A stretch of DNA of 64,000 nt from Agelaius tricolor (GCA_023055355.1 JALJCS010000020.1:5315001-5379000), one strand, 5' to 3'. Counted from the first letter of the stretch, positions 38,431 to 51,949 are shown. Program-made: numbers and translations. Notes: generated by a model from the letters alone, not told the origin.

Positions 38431-38575
38431 TGTGACATTAGCTCAGCTGGTCAGAGCATGGTGCTAATAATGCCAGGGCCATGGGGCTCATCCCCATATG
38501 GGTCATTCACTTAAGAGTTGGACTTGATGATCCTTCTGAGTCCCTTCCACCTCAAGATTGTTCTGTGATTCTGTG
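38431..38575 (+). mobile_element. tRNA-Ile-derived SINE with CR1 tail (TguSINE1-like)
   Basis: Bases 38431-38503 follow tRNA-Ile: an intact A box TAGCTCAGCTGG at 38439-38450, an anticodon-arm-like GTGCTAATAATGCC, and a damaged B box (GGGCTCATCCCC). This is followed by a CR1 3' end (GAGTTGGACTTGATGATCC, CTTCCACCTCAAGAT) and a (ATTCTGTG)2 tail ending at 38575. A tRNA-Ile head on a CR1 tail is the structure described for SINEs of passerine birds. A 10-bp direct repeat TGACATTAGC spans the 5' border (38421-38430 and 38433-38442). It is not a functional tRNA gene because the B box and the acceptor stem are lost. Confidence 0.75.
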
Positions 38576-41500
38576 AAAGAGTATTTTCCAACAAAAATAA
38601 GTATCAGGCAAGGAAATGCCTGTGTCCTACTGGTCAAATGGATTCAATTGGACATGGCAGATGAAACAGCAGCAATACAGAGAGTGGGGACACCTGCCTG
38701 TAGTACCTCCTCACTGTCACAACCCAGACAGAGATGGGGTACAGCTTCAGGTGAAGACAGTGATCCTTTGGACACTGGGTGAAACGGCATGAGACACATC
38801 CTAGCTCCCAAGGGATGAACCACAGTACCTGTGTACACAGCACCATTACCTTGGGGTGGGGTCCAGGGTTTCTAGGATTTACTACAGAAGCCACAGACTT
38901 TTCATGGAAGTAGATAATTCAACCACTATCAGGACCATAAGGACTCCAGCAGACTTGTTAATAATGTCTCTGGAAATGACTGCAAGGTTTGAGGTCACTT
39001 TTGCTGCAATGCAATGCAAATGAGTCCAGGTTAACATAGCTAACACTTACAATGGGGTGAATCCTGGTTTTAACTATTGAACAAAAACATAAATCAGTCA
39101 ATGCCGAGATGATTAACAAGATAAGATTAAGGTTAAAACTAGAAGTTTAAAAGTAAATGTGGCACCTGGCAGGTCATCAGTCTTTTAAGCCTCTAGGGTG
39201 TAGATGCTCTAAGCAAAGAGGAGGCAGCCAAAAGCTCTGTGTGAAGGTTACTGGATCTGTTACTGCCTTGCCACATCACAAGGGACATTACTCCTCCCTG
39301 AACTCAGCAGAGTGAGCCACAGACCATCAGCTTCCACTGCCAAAGACTCAATGTACCACAACCCTTGAATAGAGTAGGATCTGGGAAGAAAGAGCTAGTA
39401 GGAGGTTCAACATACAAAAAGAAGCACAAAGAAAAGAAATCAGCAACTAGAATGGCAGATTCAATTTCATGTCTATATCCTAACAGCTGTGAATTCAGCT
39501 CATAACAAAAGTTTTAGTCAGAAAACTATATTCACCCATTCTGCTTGTCCTAGGCTGCATATCTGCCTGTCATTCAACTGTCACACTTATCCATTCACTG
39601 TGTACTGTGATAACAATTGTAAAGAATTTTAATTATGCCTCAGAAGACACATCATCTCCAGGAGAGAGAGAGAGACACATGGTCCACCTGCATATTTGAG
39701 TCTAATTTCCCTCAGGAAAATTTTCCTCTAATGCATTATTTCACATCAGACAGCTTACCACACAGAGCAACTTGCCAGGCTGCACTAATTGTTATCAGTT
39801 TGGGGTTTATCACGTTCTGGTTTTTAAAGCCATGTACAGAGCCAGTCAGGATTGTGAGAGCACAAAGACAACCTATTCAGGGGGTGCTGACCTACAGAAG
39901 AAAACAAATGCTGTAGATGAGAAAATGAAGACAAAAAAGACGGTTATTCAACCTGTATCCCAGAGCCCCAAATTTAAGCATGACTGTAACTGGGCAGTTC
40001 CCATCTCAGTGCCATCAAACTGGATCTCTTTGTCTGATATCAAACTGAACAGGGAATTTTTGCTGCTAAGACCTTTGTTCTGTAACAGTGAGAACCTAAA
40101 TGCATTACTACTCTTCCAGGACTTCTGTGCATTGAATAAAAACTAGGGGAAATTTTAAGTAATTGTGGCTTTGGGGAACTTTGTATCTCCCTCACTGAGT
40201 ACCTGTGCAAAATATTAAATATTTCCCTGCATTTCTTTACCCACAGACCTAGTCATTCTAATCACTGCACACTTTGATATCCAAAATAAAAGACATCTAG
40301 ACTTGGAAGAGAGAGGCAAAAGGCTGCAAAGAACAGTACCCAGGCCACTGGAACTCCTCCTCACTAATTATCCCAGAGTGTCCATTTGCTATGTAACCAA
40401 GGGAGAAGTGTGTCAGACTGTGGCAAAGCTGTCTTCAGCAGCTTATGGAATGTTTCTCCGGGCCCTGATGCAATTAACTGCCAGTAAAGTGCTGAGGCAG
40501 GCAGAATTAGGAAGCTATAACAAATCAAGTATATAATCCTACACCATTTACATTTAAAACAGCTGAATTGCTTTTAACTCAGAGAGCTGTAGCATGTTTA
40601 CAATTTCATTTCATCTGATCTAGATGTCCTATTCCCCAACCAGGACAAATAAAAAAATCCAGTTTCAAGGCAAAAATGGGGAAAGACTCAAAAACAAGGT
40701 ACAGATCTCCAGAGCTCCCTGACCCAGGGGACAAGACTGGCCATCCTGAGCCACCAGCACACCCTTAAACTCACTGCAAACACTCAGAACCACTAAAAAA
40801 CAAAAAAATTATTACCCCAGAAGCTCTTGTTTAGCTCAAAGGAAGTTTGAGTAATGCACAATATGGAGATTGCTGGGTCCAGGAAACACTTTCCCATAAA
40901 AACAAGCATGCACAAACTCCAACATTCTTGCTGTAATATCCAGTTAGCTGCAGAGAGAGCAAAGCAACTGCTGCTGAAGTGTTATAAAGCTTTGTGGTGG
41001 GAGAGGGGGGAGGTTTAAGGGGAAATGGACATTTCCACAGACTCTGAAGAGCTCTAAGGAGGTGTATTAGAAAAATCCCAACAAACCACAAACACACACA
41101 CACACAAACCTGCTTCTTAAAAGACAAGGTTTGACAAGGTCTTAAGCTTAATCTACAGTGTAAGAAAAATAACATACACTATTCAACACTAATGTCTTCA
41201 GGGCATAAAATGGTTGGGCAGACCCAGATCCAACAGTTACTGAGGATAATGGGAATTTCTCTGCTAACTTAGCTGACTTTAATCTGGACTGTTGGATGGA
41301 CTTTGCTGCTAGTGCTCAGAAGATAATGCCAATTAGAAAGGAAAGCAGCACAGAGAATCCACCAAATGCTTTTAACTTCTGCCAGCTACACAAAGAACAG
41401 AATTAATGTCTCAGAAAAACATAAAAGTGACACCTGTACTCAAACAACTCACCACCATCCAACCAGCTGCATTACAACTGGGAGCAAGTGCTGACACATT

Positions 41501-42269
41501 TCCCTGACTCCCACAGCTGCATTGCCACCCTTCCCCAGGACAAGAAGATGCAGGACACCCAGGGGTGCTGGCCTCGCTGCCCAGCACTGCACAGCCACTC
41601 ACACTGCTTTAACTGCTTTAACTGCAGGAACAATGCTGATTTCAAAGGATCATGGCTTGTTTAGAGTCACCCGAGCTGGAGCACAGCTGGGGCTCCTGCC
41701 CATATGGCAAATTTCTCTCTTTAATCTAACTTTGATAGTGAGATGTGTTAAATCTTTGATTTTATTGGCAGATACTGACTGTATTTGCCTAACCTCTGAA
41801 GCCTGGTGATTGACAGTGTTAATGTACTTTTTAATAGATGAAAGGGGAAATGACAGCTTTTGGCTCACTTTCAAGCACATTTCTTCACTGCAAAATACTC
41901 TACAGCTCAACCTGCTTTTCATGCAACCTAAGAAATCTATTCTTTATAGTGTTGCTAATAACTGGTGGCATGCTGAAGAAAACTGTAGCTCAATAGGAAC
42001 ACTTACTGTGGGAGCTACTTGACTTCCTGAAGGGAAGATGTTTTCTTCCTTTCTTTAATCTCAGCTGCATTGATCTGATCTTAGAAAATCCCAGACAGAA
42101 GTTAAACACTACTTCAAAATGACTTCTCCATTCTTTCTACACCAAACAAAGCTTACCCTCAGACTTTTCAAGTGCAGCAGTTATAACAAGGCACTGGTGC
42201 TTCCAGCATCAAAGGTGATCTGTATGGACTGCTGAGGCTGAGGGACTGCACTGTTCCACATGAAGGAAA

Positions 42270-42480
42270 CTGTTCACAGAATCACTGGTTCTATGGTTTG
42301 GACATTAAAGCCCATCCTGTTCTACCCCTTGCCATGGGTAGGGACACCTTCCACTAGCCCAGGTTGCTCCAAACCCCATCCAATCTGGCCCTGGACACTT
42401 CCAGGGATGGGGAAGCCACAGCTGCTCTGGGCACCCTGTGCCAGAGCCTCAGCACTCCCACATGGAAGAATTTCTAGCAA
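42270..42480 (-). mobile_element. CR1 LINE 3'-end fragment
   Basis: Read on +, the blocks AGAATCACTGGTTCTATGG, CCATGGGTAGGGACACCTTC, CACTAGCCCAGGTTGCTCCA, CACTTCCAGGGATGGGG and CTCTGGGCACCCTGTGCCAG are the reverse complement of the well-known CR1 3' region. The element is 5'-truncated, as most CR1 copies are, and lies in the large TTC28 intron. Confidence 0.85.
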
Positions 42481-43329
42481 GTCTGAGGAGGGGGAAGCTG
42501 TGGTTTGCATTACATGCTGTGAGAGACTGGCAAAGGTGTTTCTCTTCCCAGATATCCTTGTCACAAGTCTGCATCTGAGTAAGAGCTAATACTCAGAATC
42601 CAGAAATTCATGAAAGGGCTCTCCAACCATAACAGAGTAACATTTCTATGGAAAATGGGATGGTGCCAAGTCATAAGAGTCTCTGCAAAGGCCTAATTAA
42701 CATGAATAACACAGCTGGATATTTTATGTATCAGCTAAGTCCCTCCTTCCTGCCACTTAAGAGTAAAAATATTTGAATGTTTTATGGAGGTTAATTCATG
42801 CTTGCTTAGGTGTGATTCCACTTTAAGAGAGGGCAGAATAGACTCTTGCAGCCATCCATACAGGAGGCACATGGACAGCCTGTCTAAATGGTGTTTGCTG
42901 AAGGAAGTCACAGCAGAGGAGGTTTGTCAGAGAAATGTGAATAGTTGCCAGAGTATCAAAGGAATTGCCTTTCCTTCCATTCCAGACTTGGGTTTCAGAG
43001 TAGATGAGCTGATATCATCACCTGGCAGGTTACAAGATAATCAGAAAAGGAAAGAGTAATGGCAAAGTACAAAGAAAAATACAAAGAAATCTAAAAGAAA
43101 AACAGCATGGTTTACCAGGAGGTCAGACAGTTGGTTCTATCCCTCTGATGGCTGTTCAGTTCAGAATACAATCTGGCATGCTTCTTTACAAATACACACC
43201 ATCATATCAATTAATCTGAGGTGGCAGCAGCTCCCAGACCTGCACAATCCCTTTGGACCCTCCACCAGAGCAATGGCCAAGAGAAGCATCTGCAGTGTGT
43301 TACCCTGGGCTGCGTGTCCACCACTGCAG

Positions 43330-44036
43330 CACTGAGCCCAGGCTGCAGAACCTGCCCCTTCCAAACACCACTGAGCCCAGGCTGCAGAACCTGCCCCTTT
43401 CAGCCACCACTGAGCCCAGGCTGCAGAACCTGCCCCCTCCAGACACCACTGAGCCCAGGCTGCAGAACCTGCCCCTTCCTTCAGCCACCACTGAGCCCAG
43501 CCTGCAGAACCTGCCCCTTGCAAACACCACTGAGCCCAGGCTGCAGAACCTGCCTCCTTCAAACACCACTGAGCCCAGGCTGCAGAACCTGCCCCCTCCT
43601 TCAAACACCACTGAGCCCAGGCTGCAGAACCTGCCCCCTCCTTCAAACACCACTGAGCCCAGGCTGCAGAACCTGCCCCCTCCAGACACCACTGAGCCCA
43701 GCCTGCAGAACCTGCCCCTTTCAGCCACCACTGAGCCCAGCCTGCAGAACCTGCCCCCTGCAAACACCACTGAGCCCAGGCTGCAGAACCTGCCCCCTCC
43801 AAACACCACTGAGCCCAGGCTGCAGAACCTGCCCCCTCCTTCAAACACCACTGAGCCCAGGCTGCAGAACCTGCCCCCTGCAAACACCACTGAGCCCAGG
43901 CTGCAGAACCTGCCCCCTGCAAACACCACTGAGCCCAGGCTGCAGAACCTGCCCCCTCCTGACACCACTGAGGCCAGGCTGCAGAACCTGCCCCCTCCTG
44001 CAAACACCACTGAGCCCAGGCTGCAGAACCTGCCCA
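43330..44036. repeat. 18-copy 39/42-bp minisatellite open in several frames
   Basis: The core CTGAGCCCAGGCTGCAGAAC followed by CTGCCCC is repeated 18 times, with short variable spacers (CCAAACAC, TCAGCCAC, CAGACAC, TTCAAACAC). Unit lengths are 39 or 42, always multiples of three, so the frames stay in register for the whole array. This gives long reading frames of 328 and 263 codons on + and 293 and 253 codons on -. On + the unit reads like TTEPRLQNLPPPSN, with N-T-T sequons. On - it reads AGSAAWAQWCL. No start context, signal peptide or splice structure supports translation. It lies inside the large TTC28 intron. Confidence 0.95.
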
Positions 44037-44582
44037 GCTCATGAGGTGCCAGCTCCAGCACTACCCAATACCCAACTGCTCTGCTGCTCCATGGCAGGAC
44101 AAACAGCAGCTTGTGTCCAGGAAAGATTCAATCACTTGTACAGTAACCACACAAAGTGCTTCTATCAACTGTTTTCCATTAAAAGGACAGAAATTATTTG
44201 CAACTGAAGCCACTATGCTTAATTCTCATTCAGAGTCTCAGACTAGCCTAACCCATAAACATTCCCACCTCAGCTCTGCAATTTTATTTCAATGTAGGCA
44301 AGAAACTATACAAGCCTAGATCTGGGTTATTCACATAGCTGTAGGCACTGAATTGTTAGTGCTGCCCTGGAAAGCATGTAATCATAGCTTGCAAAAAGTT
44401 GTCACACTTAAGTGCATCTCACAATCCTCATTTACTCCATTAAATGTAGTAAGCTACTAAATAATAAAAACAAGAATAAAAGAAACAATAAGTAACTTTG
44501 ACAAGAAGACCTGTATTTTTATATAATGGAAAAAAAAAAAAAACCAGTGGTTTTTTTTTAAACATGACTTTTTACCCTCTAT

Positions 44583-44583
<1 letters not shown>

Positions 44584-44618
<35 letters not shown>
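44584..44618 (+). repeat. 35-base poly(A) tract
   Basis: There is an unbroken run of 35 A after ATC and before GTAAAAAAAACC. Shorter A and T runs occur nearby (44529-44542 and 44551-44559). It could be the tail of a decayed retrocopy, but no coding or SINE body was recognised before it. Assembly length at such tracts is unreliable. Confidence 0.9.
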
Positions 44619-44623
<5 letters not shown>

Positions 44624-46547
44624 AAAAACCACCTTACCAGCAAGGCTCAGAGGGCAGAGAGGTGCCGAGGAGCCAAGCCCCCTGCCACCAAACACTTTTC
44701 AAAGGTCACTCCCCAAGCAGCACAGCCACTGGATCCACACAGCATCAGAGCCTGCCCCAGGATGAACAGGGAGCAGCTCTGGCCAGGCAGCTGAGCTCCT
44801 GGGGAACAAACCCAAGCTATGCTGACAGCACAATCCATACAGCTTTAATAAATATCCCAGTAGGAATGTTACTGACACTTTTAACTGTGGCTAACCAAAG
44901 CGTAATGGTCTCAGAGATTGTTCCAATTAAGCTGATGACACAGACAGGTATTTTATTATTTATAAAGCCCTGGTTTTTGCAGCATAGGAGAAAGCAATCT
45001 GAGAGCACTTCCCTATTCATTACTCCAAACCTTTTCAAACCAGCATCTCTGCAAAAAATCCCTCCATGCTGGGCTTCTGCTGTTACCCCACATTAGGCTC
45101 AGTTATGAACCACTGTGTTTGCCTCACAGAGGGAATCCTTTTCCATTCCTCCAAAGACAAGATTTCCTTCCCAAACACTCTGTGGCTGAACCAGTTCATC
45201 CAACCTGTATCAAGGAATTCTACAATTTCATTTTGCCTGTATTTTCTCAGATTTGTATGCTTAGCTGCTCCTGTCAGCCTAATAGTCCAAGTTCCAGTTA
45301 AATACACTCAGCAATACAAGCAGCTGCTTCTCTTACAAATTGACCCAGGAATCCCTATTACAAGGGTTGATTTACCAGAGCAGGGTATTTCTACATAAAT
45401 AAAGTAACACAGAGAAGAATGTTACAAATATACTAAAAAGCACTAATGTCATTTGGCAGCTGAAGATTTCATTCTTTCCACAAAACATTGTGAAGTGACA
45501 TTGAAACTAATCAGAAAGACTTCAAATAATGAAATTATTTTCCAGTGTTCAATTCAAATACACAACTCTGACAAACATGTACAAACACAGCAAGATGATG
45601 AGCTGTGTTTACAAATCCAACTTGACTCCAGGGTGCAATGCAGGTACAATGCACCCTTGCTATAAGGGATAAGTTCTGACCTTACCCAGCTCTCACATCC
45701 TCTTCTTTCACCTCCACCTACATCTAACTTCATGCTCCTTTTTAACCTCTTTTGTCAGCTCTTGAACTAATAGACCCAGTTTAAGAGAAGCTTTGTGCAT
45801 GTCATGGATTTTTCTTCTAAACCAAAGCCAGCTCTAGTAGAAATTCAAATGGATGAGTAGGACTGAAGGGATGATTTTAGGTGTATCAGAAGGTTACAAG
45901 ACCCATACACAGGAATTAAGGAAGATTGAATTAATCATCTAAAAGGATTCAAATATTGCAAGTAGAGCAATTCCATTTCCTAACAGGAACAAATTCAAAC
46001 AATTTCCCTTGCACAAATTTCCATAATTACAAGTAATAATTATCTTCTACACTGAAATTCTGCAGTACAGCACTTACTGCAAAGGACATTCCCATCAAAT
46101 GCTCTATTTAGGAAATAGAGGAGGAATATTTTTCTTGGTGAATTGTATGTTGCCATCACATTGATTAACCCACGCTTCTGCTCTGCCAAAATATGCATCT
46201 ATCTTTGATAACCTTAACAAGAATCACCAAACCCTACTTAATGACCCTATAATTAGGTTTTCATAAAAGCCTAAAATATATGGATTTTTAGAAGTGCATG
46301 CAGAAGAAGAGGAATAGATCATAGGCACAGATTACATCAAAGGAAGATCAGTTATAGCACTGCATATTGGACATACAGTTCTGTTCTGCTGAGGGAATCA
46401 AAGGCTCCAAGACAGCATTTGGATATGCATTCCTTTTTGGGCAATAAAGACAAGTATGGCAACAGCTGCTCCAGTATTTGCAAAAACTGTATAAATGCAA
46501 ACAAAATACCAGAGGTTACGAGAAACTAATATTTGCATTTGTTGCTT

Positions 46548-46608
46548 TTGTGCATAAGGAAAATGTCTGTCAGCTGTTCTTCTTGTGCATAAGGAAAATG
46601 TCTGTCAG
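46548..46608 (+). repeat. 26-bp direct duplication
   Basis: The 26-bp block from TTGTGCATAAGG to TGTCTGTCAG occurs at 46548-46573 and, without change, at 46583-46608, with a 35-bp period. It is a recent local duplication in intron sequence. Confidence 0.9.
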
Positions 46609-49399
46609 GAACATGTAATGTCAGTTATTCACCATTTTTCATAAGCAAATATGTACAATCCCACATCTCCTGTGACCAGCTGTGGGAGCAGAGTCCACTG
46701 GACTGCTGCTGCCCCATACATCTCTGTTATCCCATAATATCCCAATTCAGCCTGCCAGCAGTACAGCAGAACATCCTGCTCCAAGCCTGTGGGAAGGGGA
46801 GCACAGTGTTCACTGATCTTCTGCAGTGCTGGGCTGAGCTTGCTCAAAGCACAGCATCTTCCAGGCACTGCAGAACAGGAGTTTTCAGAGCAAGTTTATC
46901 AGAGCTCACCACTGACCCAACAGATAAACAGCATTATCAAATAGTGTTTAATGTGCTGAAAACTCTAAATGGTCACAGACAGGTGAAAGGCAATCATCCA
47001 TACAGCAGGAGACCCTGAAGCACAAGAGATGGGAAAGGCAACAGCAATTTGATAGCAAGAGATAAAATGATAACATTTTGGGGGACTGTCCCCTCAGAAG
47101 TTGCTGGATCTTTGCTGTACACAGTACAGAAAAAGAGCTTGCAACACCAAGCAGGTGTCAGGTATCTTACAATGCCCATAAGACTGGAAGTGAAGACACA
47201 GAAATTCTCATCAGATATAAAAAATCTTAGATAATGCAATGTAGTTACAAAGTGCACATTTCATCACAGAAATTTGTGAGAAATGGGCTAAGACCTATCA
47301 GGATTTTGCAGACTTTTCTACTGGAAATATTCAAATCAGCCCTGTTCCCACCCAGCCAGCCTTGCCCTCGAGGAGGTGCCCTCAGGCTCTCCCCTCTCTG
47401 AAAGAAGCTTTTTGATTTCAGTCATTGTTAAGGGGAAGGCAGGACACTGGTCCATCACAGCAGAACAACAGATTACCAGCTCAGATCGCTATGAATTCAA
47501 GCATAACATCATTCCAGAGCCAAGGACTGGATTGCCTTAAATGGAAAAGATCTGCAATATTTAACAGGTCAGGAATACTATCCTTTTCTGTTTATTTAAG
47601 CATATAAGAGGGTAGATTTAGATTTTAAAAGTCTCTTTAAAAATATAAAATAGGAAAGCTCATGAATACTCCTCTGATAACTGCCAGTTATGAAAGTGGG
47701 GAAAGAAGCAAGGGTGAGAAAGGAAAAGAAGAAAAAGGAGGGGAAAATATTTTTTACAAAAGTTTATTTGCTTATTTCAATCTAATATGAACAGAATTCT
47801 GGAAAATCAGTTTGACTTTCCAGCTTAGAAAAATCATGGTATTTGGCACATCAATAAACCCTCATGCAACCACTCCCAGTGCTGCCCATCACCTGCCAAC
47901 CTGCCCAGAGAAGGACACCAAGGTCAGCTAAGCTCATGCTCCTTTGCAGGAATTACCAGTCTTGCAAGCATTCCCCAGCCCTTTTCCACAGCATAAACCA
48001 TTTTACCCCACAAAACAGAGTGAAAAAGTGACTTTTACACCAATAGCCCACCCAGGGGCCTGCCCATTCCATTCCCCATGGAAAAGGACTCTACAGCCTG
48101 TGACATTTTAGCTGCAGTACAATACAGATTGCAATCACTGTAGATTCCCCACAGTGCTTGCTTGTAAGAGTCACACAGACATCATTACTGACAAGAACAA
48201 GGTCACAAAAAGGTATTTCATTGTTTTTAGTGAATAACAGAGGTTGTCCCAGGAACCCAAACACTCCCATTCAACCCCACTTCAGCTCCAAATGGCACAG
48301 CAAGAAAACAGCTCCTCTCCCATGGAGAACATGATGTGTGTGCCCAGATTCAGTAGCAGCAGGAACAGATGGAGCCAGGAATGGTGGCACAAAGTTACAG
48401 ATTACAAGAAAAAAAACCCATAAATCTGAGCTTTTGGATCCTACTATTACACAGTGACCAAGATGAAAAGCACTAATCCAGTCTCCAGCACGTACTGAAA
48501 ATGCAAACAGAGGACATGGACATACCATAATATACACATTCAGATTTCAAAAAACAAATACAGATCTCCAAGAGAGTAACTTATGGCAGAGAGATAATGA
48601 GATTTGCATGAATTTCCTAAGAGCATATTTTCTTCTGTACTCCAGGAAAACTGAAGAAGCTGTTTGTACACAGAGGCTTTACACATGAATGAATCTTCTT
48701 ACAGAAATGTTCTGGGTAAATATGCCTAACTTGTGGCAGTCAGGAACAAAGGGATAGCTCAGCTCAGCCCTGTGTTGCTATTGATGATTTACTGAATGCT
48801 TCATGACATCCACACCCACCACAGTCAGTTCAGATTTTGTCCAGCATTTAGTCACAGAATTGATTAGCAATTGACTCCTCTGTGCAATTTTGTTTAGTAT
48901 CTAAACCAGCTGCTGTTATCAAGCTCAAGCAGGCAGAATTTCCCACACTGCTCCTACATATAAACAAGGTACATTTCATAAACATGAAGCACCACTTCAT
49001 ACAACTTGCTGGCTTGCACAGTTTGGAAAGAAGGGCTCTCATCTGAACTCCAGTACCCCATCAGGCACTCACAAGTATAAAGACATCTTTATTATTAACC
49101 ATAGATTCACTATTCTGCATCAGCAATCACGACCACACCACCATCCACGCCATTCTTTTCTCTCCCCTTAGCCCAGAGGCTGCAGCAACCCCTGGCCAAC
49201 AACAGGTCAGAGCAGCCCAAGGCAAGTCCAGGGCAATGGAATCCAGCAAAAATCACCATTTCACTGATGAGGGAGCCACTGGAGCCAGCATCCTGTGGGC
49301 AGTACATGTGGCTCTGGCAGCAAACTGTACCCTGGAGCCAAAGGAAGCTTCAGAAAGAGGTGTTGAAAAAGGAAAGATTTAGTTCCAGAACTACAACAC

Positions 49400-49845
49400 T
49401 GTCAGCCTGCCCTCAGTGCCAGAGAAGATCGTGGAAGAGATCATCAGAGAAGGGAACAGAGCTGGGGAAGGGTCTGGAGCAAATCTGATGAGGAGCAGTT
49501 CGGGAGTTGAGGAGGCTCAGAGGGGATCTTCTCCCTCCCTACAGCTCCCTGAAAGGAGGCTGTAGCCACCTGAGGGTCATTCTCCTGAGTAACAAATGAC
49601 AGGACAAGAGGAAATGGCCTCAAGTTATACCAGGGAAGGTTTAGTTGGGTATTATTGAAACTTTCTTCATGGAAAGAGTTGTCCAGCCCTGGCACAGGCT
49701 GCCCAGGGTAGCAGTGGAGTCATCATCCCTGTAAATGTTCAAATCCATGTGGATGTGGCACTTGGGTACATGCTTTAGTGGTGACCATGGTGATGCAGGG
49801 TTGACAGTTGGACTTGGTGTCCAAACATAACAATTCTATGAAATC
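49400..49845 (+). mobile_element. CR1 LINE 3' fragment
   Basis: Consecutive CR1 blocks are recognisable: AGCTGGGGAAGGGTCTGGAG, ATCTGATGAGGAGCAG, ACAGGACAAGAGGAAATGGC, CCCTGGCACAGGCTGCCCAG, GTGGTGACCATGG and TTGACAGTTGGACTTGGTG, ending in an AATTCTATG tail near 49843. It covers the end of ORF2 and the 3' UTR. The sequence upstream to about 49340 may be part of the same insertion. Confidence 0.88.
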
Positions 49846-51949
49846 CCTAAAATCTGAGCTGCTGAACACACTGACATGGCTGATTTTACGCTTTTCAAAG
49901 AATATGATCAATGTAACGAATCAGTCGTGGCTGCAGCCAGACCCAGTATAATTCCTGGCTCCCGAGATGCTGTCAGTGCAGTTGTGCTCACCCAAAGGCA
50001 GGGGATGGCTCATGCTGGAATTCCAGCCTGACTTCCCAAGGCAACAGACTCACACACTGCACTGGCAGCCCCTGGCTCCTGGGCCCAGTGCCTGCATCCC
50101 AGGGCACTTGGCCAGCATGGACCTTGCTCTGGACTAGAAGACAAGGATGCAGGGGAAACCTGGAAGGAAGTGGAGCCAGAGGTGAGTCACCGAGGCCCAC
50201 AGGAAAAGAATCTTTATTCGTTCTGATGCTTGTGGGAAAAAATCAGTAAACAACAGTCATCTTTTGAACTTAAAAACACACATGGTATACAACAGGAGTA
50301 TTTCAGTCACAAGCAAATTCAGTTTTTCACATTCTATACAGCAAGAGAACCAGTTACACATTCCAGGCAATAGCTGTATCTGTGAATCACCAGACAAAGG
50401 AGCATACTCCAGGGTTACACACAGGACTAATAAACTGCATGAGATTCTATACAGCACCGTTTCACAGCTGTGAAAGCAAATAGCTCTCAATGAGCAAAAC
50501 ACCTTAAACATTTAATAATAAAAACATGGGTAAAGCAAAACAACACAAGTATAAATAAATAAATCAAGGGAGACTCGTGATTCAGTGAAGCAGCACAGGC
50601 ATTCAGCTCCTATTTGGGTATTCTAATAGGGACTAGGCAGGGAAATGACTTCTCGGAAGTCACTTGAGGAAAGGACCAGCAGTACCACGGGCTGTGGTGC
50701 CACTCAGTGCAGCCCTGCCTCATTTTCTGTGCCACTCAGACCTGGGGCAGCAGAACCTCCTGCCTGGTCTGCACAGCCCCTTTCCCTGAGGCTGCTGTGA
50801 GCAGCACATGACGCCAGCACTGCAAGGGCACCGGGCCAGCAGAAATCCCAGCCGTGCTCACGTGAGGCTGCTGGCAGCACAGACCGAAGAACCTCTGCTG
50901 AGATTCCCTGGGACTACAGCTGAACACACAACCTACTCCAACACGAACACAGTTTGCATCACATCACATCAGGAACAGGAATTATTTTTTGCTCAGACAA
51001 GCCTGACAGTTCAGAGAAGTTCAGCTGTCTCGTGTACCTTCTACACAATCAAATTTGGTTGCCCTAAATCAACTCGGTTTGGACACAGACAATAATGCAG
51101 GGAAAAAAAATAACCATCTGACATGGTGATTTAAGCATAAGTGGGTGAGCCAATACTGCCGAGTGAATCCTGACACTCTGAACAGAATCTTCCAGAGCCG
51201 AGGAGTCCAGCCAACAGCCAAGAATAATATTTCAGTGGTTCAGTCAATACAGCTGTAACCATGGCCTGGAGGGGTTTCCACAGCCGTAACCACAGGAGTG
51301 ACTGCACATTCACTTGAAAATAGTAAAAACAGACATTAAAAAACCTACAGCTTGTAGACATCTTAAAACCAGTTTGAAAGGAGGCACAGAGGGACCTAAA
51401 AAATGCACCAACACTCCCACCAAGCTTGACTGTCATCTGTTTATCTTTCTTACGAGACAATGACTTGAAATAAGAACTCCTCTCACTAGGTACAATCACT
51501 TGCTTGAAAAAAAAAACTGAAGGAACAGCTTCAGACTAGCTGAAAAGAGATGAGGTTCCCGTGTACAAAGCCTGAGTGATCAGCCGGAGCTGCAGTGGCA
51601 CAAGGCACGTTCCAACCAGGACAGTCTAACACCGTTTATTCGCGTCTCACACTCACAGCCAGAGACACTCTCATGCCTTTCACATATGATTCCGATTTCT
51701 TCCCTGATGTAAGACACAGTATCACACAACATGCTACAGAAGGAGCCCTGCTGGTTCAAGCAGGCTTTCCCAAACGAAAAAAAAACCAACCAAAAAACCA
51801 AACAAAAATCTAAAATGGAAAAAAAAGAAAATAAAAAGTTTAATAGTCCACAGCTGCCAGGAGCAAAGGGTCACTGCCGCAGAGGGGCGGCACAGCCCAC
51901 TCGCTTTGCTGGGTTTTCCCTTCAAAGAATATCCATAAAACGCACTGCC

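Larger units (their letters stand above)
20709..43329 (-). other. TTC28: large TTC28 5' intron, right of the splice-site array
   Basis: About 22.6 kb between the 57-bp array and the 39/42-bp minisatellite. It holds an LTR (22704-23088), CR1 pieces (33690, 36770, 42270), a SINE (38431), a T16 run at 31426-31441 and short GA and CA runs (39661, 41094). No other coding exon was seen, and the expected TTC28 exon encoding the NRSAAY/NPKWPK region was looked for and not found. Confidence 0.7.
44037..51949 (-). other. TTC28: large TTC28 5' intron, left of the CpG island
   Basis: About 7.9 kb containing poly(A), the 26-bp duplication and the CR1 copy at 49400-49845. The part from 51100 to 51950, next to the island, looks unique. 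I see no exon with supported splice sites. Confidence 0.65.

Noticed and set aside
38431..38503. tRNA-Ile gene
   Set aside because: The B box is damaged, the acceptor stem is not paired, and it is fused to a CR1 tail, so it is a SINE.
43221..44207. 328-codon plus-strand frame through the 39/42-bp array as a gene
   Set aside because: The frame is explained by unit lengths divisible by three. There is no promoter, splice or homology evidence. It is kept only as a repeat observation.
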